From Sphingobacterium faecium (GTDB lineage Bacteria; Bacteroidota; Bacteroidia; Sphingobacteriales; Sphingobacteriaceae), in the NCBI RefSeq assembly GCF_003054045.1, contig NZ_QBKH01000003.1:310001-374000 (forward strand): a DNA stretch of 64,000 nucleotides, read 5' to 3'. The notes under the pieces are model-generated. The model was not told the DNA's origin and ran no database searches. It saw only the letters and a list, made by a program, of their open reading frames with translations. Shown piece by piece: positions 53,484 through 62,700 of the stretch (the stretch's first letter is position 1; each line of letters starts with the position of its first letter). Position numbers and translations under genes: made by a program.

Positions 53484-54620
53484 ATGAATAAATACAATAA
53501 GCTATTTACTTCCTTATCATTTGCTAAAGGAATTATTTTGAAAAATAGAATTGTGATGTCGCCTATGACTACTTGGGCATCTAACGAAGACTTTACTATT
53601 TCTGATGAAGAAGTTGAATATTACCGTAGAAGCGTAAACGGAGTAGGGTTGGTTATTACTGGATGTACGCATGTAACGGCAAATGGAATTGGTTTTACTC
53701 ACGAATTTGCAGGATACAACGACACATTTCTTCCGAGTTTGAAGAAATTAGCGAGTGCAACCAAAAGTGGTGGAGCCCCAGCAATTTTACAAATATTTCA
53801 CGCAGGAAATAAAGCAATTCCTAGTCTGATTCCTGATGGAGAAGTGGTAAGTGCAAGTGCGATTTCGAGTGGACCAATACTGCTTTCTGATAAAGAAAAT
53901 TTTCCGCTTGAATTAACAGAAAATGAAATTCTGGAAATCATCAAAGCATTTGGAGAAACTACCAGAAGAGCGATCGAAGCAGGTTTTGACGGTGTTGAGA
54001 TTCACGGAGCACACGGCTTTTTACTTCAGAATTTTATCTCTCCTTTTTTCAATAAAAGAAATGATCAATGGGGAGGTTCTCTGGAAAATCGTTTGCGACT
54101 AAGCGTGGAAGTTTTAAGAGAAGTTAGAAATGTAGTTTCAAAATGTGCTGATCGTCCTTTCTTAATTGGTTACAGAATTTCACCTGAAGAAATTCCTCAA
54201 CAAACCTATGGACTTCAAGATACTTTCATTTTAATGGATAAGTTGATTGAAGAAAACATCGATTATCTACATTTTTCTCTATTGGATGCTGTAAATCAAA
54301 AACCAATTGATTCAGAATTTTCAGATGAACCAATATCAGTCGTACTCAACAATTATGTAAACGACAGAGTTCCTGTTCTTGTTGCCGGAGGTATTACAAC
54401 ACCAGCGATTGCTGATCAAGTTTTAGAGTATGGTATATCGATTTTTGCAATAGGTAGGGCTTTGGTTATCAATCCAGATTGGGTGGAATTAGTTAAAAGG
54501 GGAGAAGAAGAAAGAATTGATACAAGTCTTAAACTTGCAACAGTGAAAGATAAAAAGATCCCAGCGAAATTGATGACTATATTTGCAGCACTAAAAGGAT
54601 GGGTTCCTATGGAACATTAA
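53484..54620 (+). CDS. Old Yellow Enzyme family NADH-dependent flavin oxidoreductase (second copy)
   Basis: The 378-residue FMN oxidoreductase belongs to a different branch from the gene at 51314, resembling the YqiG/bile-acid reductase-like group. It has RIVMSPMTTWASNEDFTIS (no Cys at the YqjM position), LQIFHAGNKAIP, EIHGAHGFLLQNFISPFFNKRNDQWGG and VAGGITTPAIADQVL. It probably reduces other electrophilic alkenes. It begins 20 bp after the SDR gene and closes the cluster; the next 489 bp hold no gene. Confidence 0.92.
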   Translation: MNKYNKLFTSLSFAKGIILKNRIVMSPMTTWASNEDFTISDEEVEYYRRSVNGVGLVITGCTHVTANGIGFTHEFAGYNDTFLPSLKKLASATKSGGAPAILQIFHAGNKAIPSLIPDGEVVSASAISSGPILLSDKENFPLELTENEILEIIKAFGETTRRAIEAGFDGVEIHGAHGFLLQNFISPFFNKRNDQWGGSLENRLRLSVEVLREVRNVVSKCADRPFLIGYRISPEEIPQQTYGLQDTFILMDKLIEENIDYLHFSLLDAVNQKPIDSEFSDEPISVVLNNYVNDRVPVLVAGGITTPAIADQVLEYGISIFAIGRALVINPDWVELVKRGEEERIDTSLKLATVKDKKIPAKLMTIFAALKGWVPMEH

Positions 54621-55109
54621 ATTTTTAACTGCTTGGTAGTTTTGTCATGAACATTTATAAATTTAGCAGTGTCATAGGGATAAATGGCACTGTTAAATAG
54701 GCATAATCTTGATTGGAAGTACCGTAATTATATTCAGTTATGATCCAAATCCTCTTTATAACCATATAACAGTTTTATTCTAGCAATGATTTGGATTACT
54801 GAATTACTTCTAGTAATGATGTGGAATATTTTACTAAATAATTACTCGCGAGTTTCTATACTATATCTATATTATAGCTAGTGTGTCAGTCACCTGTATT
54901 AATGATTTTTCTTATCTTGTTATAATTCAATGTTTTAATATGGTTGATTTTACAATCAAATATCTCGTCTAATACCAGCTTTGATCTGTTTTATTAACCT
55001 AAAGCTTTATCCTTATATTGAAGTAGTCCAGCAAAAATATTTATCGGCAGAGATTTGATGAATACTTTGTATATTCAATATGTACTTAACTATCATATCA
55101 TATATCAAA
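54621..55109. other. Intergenic region of 489 bp
   Basis: AT-rich spacer. An imperfect direct repeat is visible near 54779 and 54809 (TCTAG(C/T)AATGAT(T/G)TGGA), with a spacing of about 30 bp. No gene, RNA or clear terminator is seen. Confidence 0.45.
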
Positions 55110-55676
55110 ATGACCGAGAAAGAAAAATGTGAAAAAGGGCTTCTATACGATGCCAACTATGATCAGGAACTCATAAAGGAACGCGCCGAATGTAAAGTTC
55201 TTTGCCAAGAATACAATGGAACCCCATATTCAGATACCGAACAAAGAAATAAACTGATAAACAAAATCGTAGGAAATGTAAAAGGCAAATTCCTGATCGA
55301 ACAGTCCTTTTACTGTGATTACGGCTACAACATCACGCTTGGAGATAACTTTTATTCTAACCATAATCTGGTGATTTTGGATTGCGCAAAAGTAACATTT
55401 GGCGACAATGTATTCATTGGTCCAAATTGTGGATTTTATACGGCAGGACACGCCGAAGATGCAAAGCTGAGAAACGAGGGGTTAGAATATGCTCATCCTA
55501 TTACGGTAGGTAATAATGTCTGGTTCGGTGGAAATGTAACCGTATTGCCCGGCGTTACCATTGGAGATAATTCCATTATTGGAGCAGGCAGTGTTGTGAC
55601 CAAAGATATACCAGCCAATGTGGTTGCGGTTGGAAATCCCTGCAAGGTCGTTCGATCAGTAAAGCAGGAACAGTAA
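55110..55676 (+). CDS. Sugar O-acetyltransferase (maltose/galactoside type)
   Basis: The 188-residue hexapeptide-repeat acetyltransferase starts at ATG 55110; the frame opens ten codons earlier. The N-terminal Mac domain has MTEKEKCEKGLLYDANYDQELIKER. The left-handed beta-helix has IGPNCGFYTAGHA with the catalytic His, then NNVWFGGNVTVLPGVTIGDNSIIGAGSVVTKDIPANVVAVGNP. It acetylates sugars such as maltose or galactosides in the cytoplasm, perhaps as detoxification. It is followed after 22 bp by a lipoprotein gene. Confidence 0.94.
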   Translation: MTEKEKCEKGLLYDANYDQELIKERAECKVLCQEYNGTPYSDTEQRNKLINKIVGNVKGKFLIEQSFYCDYGYNITLGDNFYSNHNLVILDCAKVTFGDNVFIGPNCGFYTAGHAEDAKLRNEGLEYAHPITVGNNVWFGGNVTVLPGVTIGDNSIIGAGSVVTKDIPANVVAVGNPCKVVRSVKQEQ

Positions 55677-55698
55677 ATAATAAACAAAAATTCTGGTG

Positions 55699-56118
55699 AT
55701 GAGAAACTTTATTAAACTTCTTTTGTGCATGACACTCTTTTCATGTAACCATCATACGTCTCACAATGAGACAAGTATAAAGGATACGACCTATGTGGAT
55801 ATCAAAGGACAAAAGTACAATTTTTTAGGACAAATTCCTGATAGTCTACGTACCGAAGAACAAACAGAATTAATTAAAAAATTACAAAAAATTATTGTCA
55901 ATCATATTGTGGTAAAAGATAATAAGCAAGTATTGGATATTAGCAAAGAAGAATTTTTAGCTACGGGAATTCCTGAAAGGTATTATCAAATGGTGCAACG
56001 AAATATAAGGGATAATAATGCTCTTTTTGACTCTATTGGCGTATCAAATGTTGATGAATTAGTAAGAAAAACAAAAGAAGATTATAACAAATTGGCAAAA
56101 GAAACTGAAAAATTTTAA
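55699..56118 (+). CDS. Hypothetical lipoprotein
   Basis: The 139-residue protein has a lipoprotein signal (MRNFIKLLLCMTLFSC, lipid-bearing Cys16) and a polar, helical body (QTELIKKLQKIIVNHIVV, VDELVRKTKEDYNKLAKETE). I do not recognise a family, and no catalytic motif is seen. A GTG one codon upstream is an alternative start. It follows the sugar acetyltransferase gene by 22 bp and is convergent with the flavin monooxygenase gene. Confidence 0.7.
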   Translation: MRNFIKLLLCMTLFSCNHHTSHNETSIKDTTYVDIKGQKYNFLGQIPDSLRTEEQTELIKKLQKIIVNHIVVKDNKQVLDISKEEFLATGIPERYYQMVQRNIRDNNALFDSIGVSNVDELVRKTKEDYNKLAKETEKF

Positions 56119-56150
56119 TCTTCATTTTTTAAAATTGGATGAAATTTTGA

Positions 56151-57314
56151 TCAGTGGATCAGTCGAAACATATCTACCAAAAATTTTAGACCTTCTTTAG
56201 AATGCATATTTTCCATAGATTGCAGTGTCACCTCAGTGATTTCGGCAGCACGCTGGCACATCGCCCTTTCATATTTTGAAATAGCAGTTTTGATATCGCT
56301 GACATCTGGTGCTGTAAGTTGTTCTACGAGTTCCAGTGCATCGAACATGGCCATATTTACCCCTTCACCAGCGTAGGGAGGCATACGATGTGCAGCATCA
56401 CCCAGCATCGTTAGGTTCGACAAGCTTTCCCATTGCTGGTCGGGGGGAAAGTGATATTGCGGACGGGGGACAAAATAACTGTCATCACTTTCAAATAATT
56501 CATGCCATTCACTTCCCCAATCGGTAAAACGCTCTTTAAACCAATCGTATATTTCCTGCTTGTTTTCAAAGTTGATACCCGAAGTTTTTACCCATTCTTC
56601 CTTTTCCTTCGTTCCAGTGTAAAAGGATAGTGAACCATCGCCTTTGGCACTTAGAATAATGCTTTTTTCCATTCCCAACGCAAATATTTTTCCACCATTA
56701 ACCAGTTTCCAGAGTTTAGGCGCATGGGTTGCTGCATGGTAAATATTTCCCTCTACAATGGTTAAGCCTGAATAAATTGGAGCAATACGGGTTAGGTATT
56801 TTCTAAGTCTTGAATTTGCGCCATCTGCAGCAATGACCAGATCAGCGTACGCGGAATTGCCATTATCGAATAAGATATTCCAACCATCATCTAGCGATTG
56901 CATAGATACAAATTTCGAATTCCAGACCAGGGTATCTTTTTCAAGTGAAGCAATAAGCAGATCACGGAATGGTCCCCTGTCAATTTCTGGTCGGAAAGAA
57001 GCACCGCTTTTCTCTAGCGGAGCTCCACTCGTATGATCGTCAACATGTATCACCGCATTGTGGTCGGTTATACGCAGTTTATCAGCGTTGGGACGATAGT
57101 GTTTTTTAAATTCATTTAACAAATCAGCGGCAATCAAAGCCTTCAGTCCCGATTCTTCGTGTAAGTCCAAGGTGGCACCTTGCTGACGCACATATTGGTC
57201 TTCATCCCTTTCATACACTTTTACCTTATACCCCTTCATCTGTAACAATCTGGCAAGGGTCAATCCGCCAGGACCACCTCCAATAACGGCTATTATTTTA
57301 TTTTTCAATAACAT
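56151..57314 (-). CDS. FAD-dependent monooxygenase, TetX-like
   Basis: The 387-residue flavoprotein starts at ATG 57314; an upstream extension of 44 residues is not family-like. It has the dinucleotide motif VIGGGPGGLTLARLL, the early loop GATLDLHEESG, and the second FAD motif GDAAHRMPPYAGEGVNMAMFDA. These match class A flavin monooxygenases of the TetX group in length and motif order. TetX hydroxylates tetracyclines, but many relatives act on other aromatics, so resistance cannot be claimed from sequence. An AraC-type regulator gene lies divergent, 345 bp away. Confidence 0.87.
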   Translation of the reverse strand: MLLKNKIIAVIGGGPGGLTLARLLQMKGYKVKVYERDEDQYVRQQGATLDLHEESGLKALIAADLLNEFKKHYRPNADKLRITDHNAVIHVDDHTSGAPLEKSGASFRPEIDRGPFRDLLIASLEKDTLVWNSKFVSMQSLDDGWNILFDNGNSAYADLVIAADGANSRLRKYLTRIAPIYSGLTIVEGNIYHAATHAPKLWKLVNGGKIFALGMEKSIILSAKGDGSLSFYTGTKEKEEWVKTSGINFENKQEIYDWFKERFTDWGSEWHELFESDDSYFVPRPQYHFPPDQQWESLSNLTMLGDAAHRMPPYAGEGVNMAMFDALELVEQLTAPDVSDIKTAISKYERAMCQRAAEITEVTLQSMENMHSKEGLKFLVDMFRLIH

Positions 57315-57659
57315 TATTTTTTCATTTTGATAACACAAAATTATCAAGCCTCTATCGAATATAATAATTGAATAAGACTTAAAAATAGTCGTAAACGGCT
57401 TTTTAAACCTGTCAAATGACCTAAGCTCAAATTCCGCATTCCCCATCTTTTAGGCAGCTAACGTAACCCATGTCAGGGACAGTATAATTGTAATCTCAAT
57501 TCAACTACGTTAAACTGGAAAATTAATTGATCTTGATCATTGTGCAATAAAAACACCGAGTTAATAGCTGATACACCAATGCTGCTGGATTGCACAATTG
57601 CAGTTGTATAATGAGGTAAAATAGCTTATTTTAGTCTAGAAATACTCGTAAGCGGCATC
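57315..57659. other. Divergent intergenic region of 345 bp
   Basis: This spacer lies between the TetX-like gene and the AraC-type gene. No RNA or repeat is recognised. It should hold both promoters and the regulator site, but none is evident by eye. Confidence 0.45.
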
Positions 57660-58625
57660 ATGAAAATTGAAATTAAATCAAAAGACGGAATAGGAATGCT
57701 CGCTGCTTTTGCCCAAAAAGTAGGTAGCACCGTCGAAAATGGAAGGGTAGAAGTGCCAGAAGAGGTTGGAGTAGGCTTTATACAAGGCTATAGTTTTAAT
57801 GAGCGATTGCGGATGATGATCTTGAACTATCAGCTCCATCAAGACTTTGCTATTAGCCGGAGCAATCAGCCTACTCATATGCTCCTATTTAACTTTCAAC
57901 ATATCATCAATTCTCCTCAATCGCAAACAGGTGCCAAATTTCAACCCTCGGTTCAAATTACGACCCAAGGAATAAATGTGGAACTTTTCATCCCAAAAAA
58001 TACCATTCAAAATTCGATATCATTGAGTATTGATGCCAGCTACCTACGAGAATTGATCGGAAACCGCATAGACCATCCTTTAGTAAACACCATTTTGGAA
58101 AATAAGCAACCCTTATTGTTTGAGGAGTTGGTATGTATTCCGCTGCTGGAGGTTGTCGATGATATCGTGACCAGTCAGGTGCCGATGCTGCTTCAGGATT
58201 TTTACTATAAGCTAAAAGCGCAGGAACTCATTTGTCAATTACTGATTTCGCTTGTCAGCAGGGATGAGAAAAAAGTGCACGCTTTGAATATTGCTGATAT
58301 CAAGATGTTGTATCAAGTTAAAGAACGTTTACTCGATAACCTTGAAGAAGCGCCTTCCATTGCCGAACTATCACAATTTTCCGGTGTGAGCGAGACTAAA
58401 TTAAAAAGATTATTTCACCAGGTATTCGGGAAGAGTATATTTCAGTATTTCCAAAATTTCAGAATGCAGGAAGCTGCCCGCTTGCTGAGAGAAGAACGGC
58501 TGTCTGTTTCGGAAGTGGGATATCAGCTTGGTTTTTCCAACTTGGGTCACTTCACCAAAGTTTTTGAAGCGGTGATTGGAGTTAAGCCGAAAAAGTATAG
58601 TCAGTTAGGTCATGAAGATATCTAA
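57660..58625 (+). CDS. AraC family transcriptional regulator
   Basis: The 321-residue protein has a long N-terminal sensing region (1-210) that lacks a plain cupin signature. The AraC helix-turn-helix pair occupies about 235-318 (SIAELSQFSGVSETKLKRLFHQVFG and LSVSEVGYQLGFSNLGHFTKVFEAVIG). The type resembles regulators related to the PchR group, in which ligand binding controls an adjacent operon. It is divergent from the TetX-like monooxygenase gene, its probable target. Confidence 0.9.
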   Translation: MKIEIKSKDGIGMLAAFAQKVGSTVENGRVEVPEEVGVGFIQGYSFNERLRMMILNYQLHQDFAISRSNQPTHMLLFNFQHIINSPQSQTGAKFQPSVQITTQGINVELFIPKNTIQNSISLSIDASYLRELIGNRIDHPLVNTILENKQPLLFEELVCIPLLEVVDDIVTSQVPMLLQDFYYKLKAQELICQLLISLVSRDEKKVHALNIADIKMLYQVKERLLDNLEEAPSIAELSQFSGVSETKLKRLFHQVFGKSIFQYFQNFRMQEAARLLREERLSVSEVGYQLGFSNLGHFTKVFEAVIGVKPKKYSQLGHEDI

Positions 58626-59199
58626 ATTGTTACTGATTTTGAATACCAGGGTCAGGTGCACATGAAGTGATATGGCATATATCTCTTCATGAATAACAAT
58701 GATTAATAGATTTTGTGTAACAAATCGCCAAAAGATTTTTAAACTTATAGGCGCCATGACTACAATAGCCGTGGTGCCCTACGGTTCCATAAGTTCCCCA
58801 TGATGATCATACTATTTAAAAGACTACTAGAAGTGTCCACCAACTCAGATAATCTACTATAAAATAAAGAAAAATGGAATTAGGAAGATGATTTTTAGCC
58901 AACTAAAAAAGGGTAACTAATTCTGAACCTTTGTAAAATGATCAAATATGACTGACAAAATTTATCGAATATTTATATTATAAAATAATGACATTTCAAT
59001 TTTTTTTATCTGCTTAAATACACAGTTATATCAACTGGAAATCGAAATTACCCACCACTTTTATCAAGTTTTGATAATATCTATTAATATCAAGACACCA
59101 ATTCTAAGTAAACACGATGTTATTTATAAATGTTTATTCGACATTTATAAATAAAGTATTATCTTTAACATTCAAAAAATACATTACTTGAATAATTCT
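58626..59199. other. Intergenic region with a GC-richer structured patch
   Basis: AT-rich spacer of 574 bp. A patch at about 58745-58806 is clearly richer in GC than its surroundings and has partial inverted symmetry: CTTATAGGCGCC near 58745 faces GGTTCCATAAG near 58782, with GCCGTGGTGCCC between. No coding frame runs through it. I see no known RNA family; it may be an isolated structured repeat. Confidence 0.35.
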
Positions 59200-59739
59200 A
59201 TGTTGCGTTTATATACTTGTAATTTTAATTACTTAATTAGCACATTTATCAGGTGGAGGACTATTGGCTTTCTATTTCTCCTATCTTATTCCATTTCTTT
59301 AGGACAAGATCTCTCTTTGTCACATTCTGATGGGAAATTAGTGGTCAAGTTGAATATTGCAAATGTAAATACATTTTATAGAGTTAAGATAGAAAGTACA
59401 GAGATGTTAGAGGATTCTCCATTGATGCCGAAACATGTTATCGAATTTAGAAAACACGTCCCGACCCTGTGTGATGAAACAGTTTTTGTAGATGGATATG
59501 CTGACCAATATGTAGTGCTATCCCGTAGTAATCGGGATCAATGGTCTATTGCCAAAATTAATACCGAAGCAAAAGAAAGAGAAATTGAGATTACTTTTTC
59601 GATGATTTCTGGAAAACCATTACCATTGATAAACCAGACAAAACAACTGGAATCTACGCAGCAAATAGTTCCATTAAAAAGAGGAAAAACAATTGAATTG
59701 ACATTACAGCCCCACGGTGGATCTTTACTGTTTGGATAG
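59200..59739 (+). CDS. Secreted or membrane-anchored protein of unknown function
   Basis: The protein has 179 residues from ATG 59200; a TTG at 59188 would add four. A hydrophobic segment (about 22-37; TIGFLFLLSYSISLG) after a 20-residue polar N-terminus looks like a signal peptide ending in Gly-Gln. The mature part is rich in beta-strand, with no recognised domain (HVIEFRKHVPTLCDETVFVD, KTIELTLQPHGGSLLFG). The large hybrid sensor gene begins 39 bp downstream on the same strand, so the protein may be coregulated with it. Confidence 0.6.
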   Translation: MLRLYTCNFNYLISTFIRWRTIGFLFLLSYSISLGQDLSLSHSDGKLVVKLNIANVNTFYRVKIESTEMLEDSPLMPKHVIEFRKHVPTLCDETVFVDGYADQYVVLSRSNRDQWSIAKINTEAKEREIEITFSMISGKPLPLINQTKQLESTQQIVPLKRGKTIELTLQPHGGSLLFG

Positions 59740-59778
59740 TAGAAATTTTATATATTTGTTGGAAGAGGAGTAGAGGTT

Positions 59779-62700
59779 ATGAAGAATTTGTTGATTGTCA
59801 TTTTTTCATTTTGGCAATTTAGCCTAGCTCTTGGGCAACCCAACCATGTTCGTTTTTTCTCCCTTCAAGATGGACTGACCAATCAGCAAGTTTTAGATGT
59901 CGTCCATGATGATGATGGCTATTTATGGGTAGCAACAGAATTGGGCCTAAATCGCTTTGCTGGTAAGACATTCAAATCGTATTATGCTTCAGGTAACCAA
60001 GATGGTCGGTCAATCAATAGCAACGAAATCAATACCCTCCTATATGACGACCAAAAAATATATATAGGTACACGATCCAATGGTTTAAACGTCTTAGATC
60101 TCAACACCAACAAATTTTCCTATTATTTGCATGATCCAGCCAATCCAAAGTCAATTGCAACAAATGATATAACAGACATTATCAAAAGTAAAGATGGTAA
60201 TTTATGGATAGCGACCTATCATCAAGGTCTACAGCATTTTGATCATATCAAAAAAGAATTTAGACGCTATAATAGAAAAAATTTCTCTAAGCTTCCTGAA
60301 AATAGCATCTGGTCACTCGTAGAAGATAAAAAACACACACTCTATATCGGTCATGTTAATAAAGGAGTCTCCATCTTAGACCCTAAGACTGGTGTACTTA
60401 AACATCTGACAAGTCAAAATACAGCCAATCAATTGCCTGACAATGAAGTCAAAGTACTGTATTGTGATCGATATGGTAATATATGGATTGGGACAAGAAA
60501 AGGGCTGTCCATTTATCATCCTTTAACAGGTCATATACAGCACATTCCTTTAGCCAAATTAGCAAAAAATGGAAGAGAACCATTCATTTATACGATTAAA
60601 GAAATTGGAGACGAAATTTGGATAGGAGGCGAATCTTCTCAGCTTTTTATTTTGCAGCCCACATACCGCATTGACAAGCAACTCGCACACATTAAGAATC
60701 AGCAACTATTTGATGTAGGCAAAGGAAATAATGTCATGATACAGCATATTTCTTCCGATCGCTTTGGCAATATTTGGCTAGGCTTATATGGTGGTGGACT
60801 AGGTTTTGTGAGCCATCTAGCTCCATTCTTCTATGTTTTTCCAGATCCATCGACATCCAATCCTATCGCAACAGTCAGCAGTATTGTAGAAAGGGATAAA
60901 GATACGATGTTACTTTCTACAGAAGGAACAGGGCTAGTTCAGATGGACAAAAAGGGAAAACTATTAAGCCATCTTGGACAAAAAAATGGCGATCCCGACG
61001 ATTATATATTTACCTCATTCAAAGATCATAATCAAAATATTTGGATAGGTATACGCAAGGGCGGTGTGGCTGTCCAACGACCAAATACAAATACCTGGCA
61101 TCAGATTGATTTGGGAGAAAAAGCGACCGATGTTCGTGCTATTTTAGAAGATCATCATGGACATCTCTGGATTGCAGCTCAGCAAGGCATCTTTATTTAC
61201 AACCCGCATCATAGTACCGTAGAAAAATTACTCATCAATAAACCCATGATGGGAGATTACGCACCTCGTGCTCTAGTAGAAGACGACCGAGGAAATATGT
61301 GGGTAGGTACATACGGACAGGGACTGTATATCTTTGATTCCACTCGAAAATTACTTCAAAATATAACAAACCATAATGGCCTTTTGAGCAATTCGGTCAA
61401 CGATTTATTGCGCGACAAGCATAACAATATTTGGGTCGCAACAAATGGAGGGATTGTTTTTCAGCATGCACAAAAGGAAATCGGAAAACTGGATATCCTC
61501 ACCCCACCAGGAGCAGATGCTTGGTTATTTATCAATGCAATAGCAGAAGACCAACATGGAAATATATGGTGTTCGACTAAGTCAGGTCTGATGCGTTACT
61601 TACCACTAGAAAAACAGTTTCTACAGTATGATCATGCATTTGGTTTACCTCTTGGAGGTTTTATCAATGGAAGCGTAGGTCAAGATCACAATGGACATTT
61701 GTTTTTCGGTATGCAGGAAGGCATTTCTTATTTTGATCCCAAAGATATTCCACTGAGTCTTCCGACATCTCCAGTCCGAATAAGTCGATTTATTGTCTTT
61801 AGATCAGGTGAATCTAATACCACAGTAGATAAGTACCCCTCTCAGCTACAGGAGATTAATTTAAGCCATGAAGAAAATAGTTTCCGAGTAGAACTGGCCG
61901 TGATGGATTTTGCATTGCATGGATTGGTAGAATTCAGTTATCAGCTGCAAGGCCTGAACAATGATTGGATTTTTTTAGGAAATGAGACTAATTTGGATTT
62001 TCGCAATATTCCTTATGGCGAGCATGAACTGATCATTCGTACACGCATGAGAAATGGGCAGTGGTCCAGTGATTATCAGCGCTTGTTGGTTAAAATTGCA
62101 CCTCCAATTTATCTAAGTTTACCCGCTCAGATCTTGTATTTCGGCATTTTCGCAAGTATACTGTATGTCGTGATTTTCTTTTACAACAAAAAGCTGAAAG
62201 CAGAGTCTGAACTTAAGCTCAAGGAGAGACAACACGAGCAGGATCAAAAACTACATACCGAGCGAATCAATTTTTATACCCATATCACACATGAGCTGCG
62301 TACCCCCTTAACATTGATTTTAGGTCCGCTTGATGATCTTGCCGATGAGAAACAGCTTTCAGCAAAAAATAAAGGTTTAGTACTTGCTGTTCAGAAAAGT
62401 GCCAACAGACTATTTACTTTAGTCAATCAGCTTTTAGAATTTAGAAAAATAGAATCTCAACATAAACCGTTAGTACTCGGAGAAGGCTATTTAGCAGAGA
62501 TGCTCCATGAACTCGTCAATAAGTATAAACTGCTGAACAGTAAAAAAGATCTACAAGTGATATCCCGATTGCCAGATCCCGATATCCGAACTTTATTTGA
62601 CGCCGAGATTGTTCAGCTTATTGTAGAGAACTTATTGTCAAATGCTTATAAGTATAGTGAAAACGGGAATATTGAAGTCAGTCTTCATTATGAAAAAAAT

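Noticed and set aside
56151..57314. Calling the flavin monooxygenase a tetracycline resistance gene
   Set aside because: Family motifs alone do not prove substrate; many relatives act on other aromatics.
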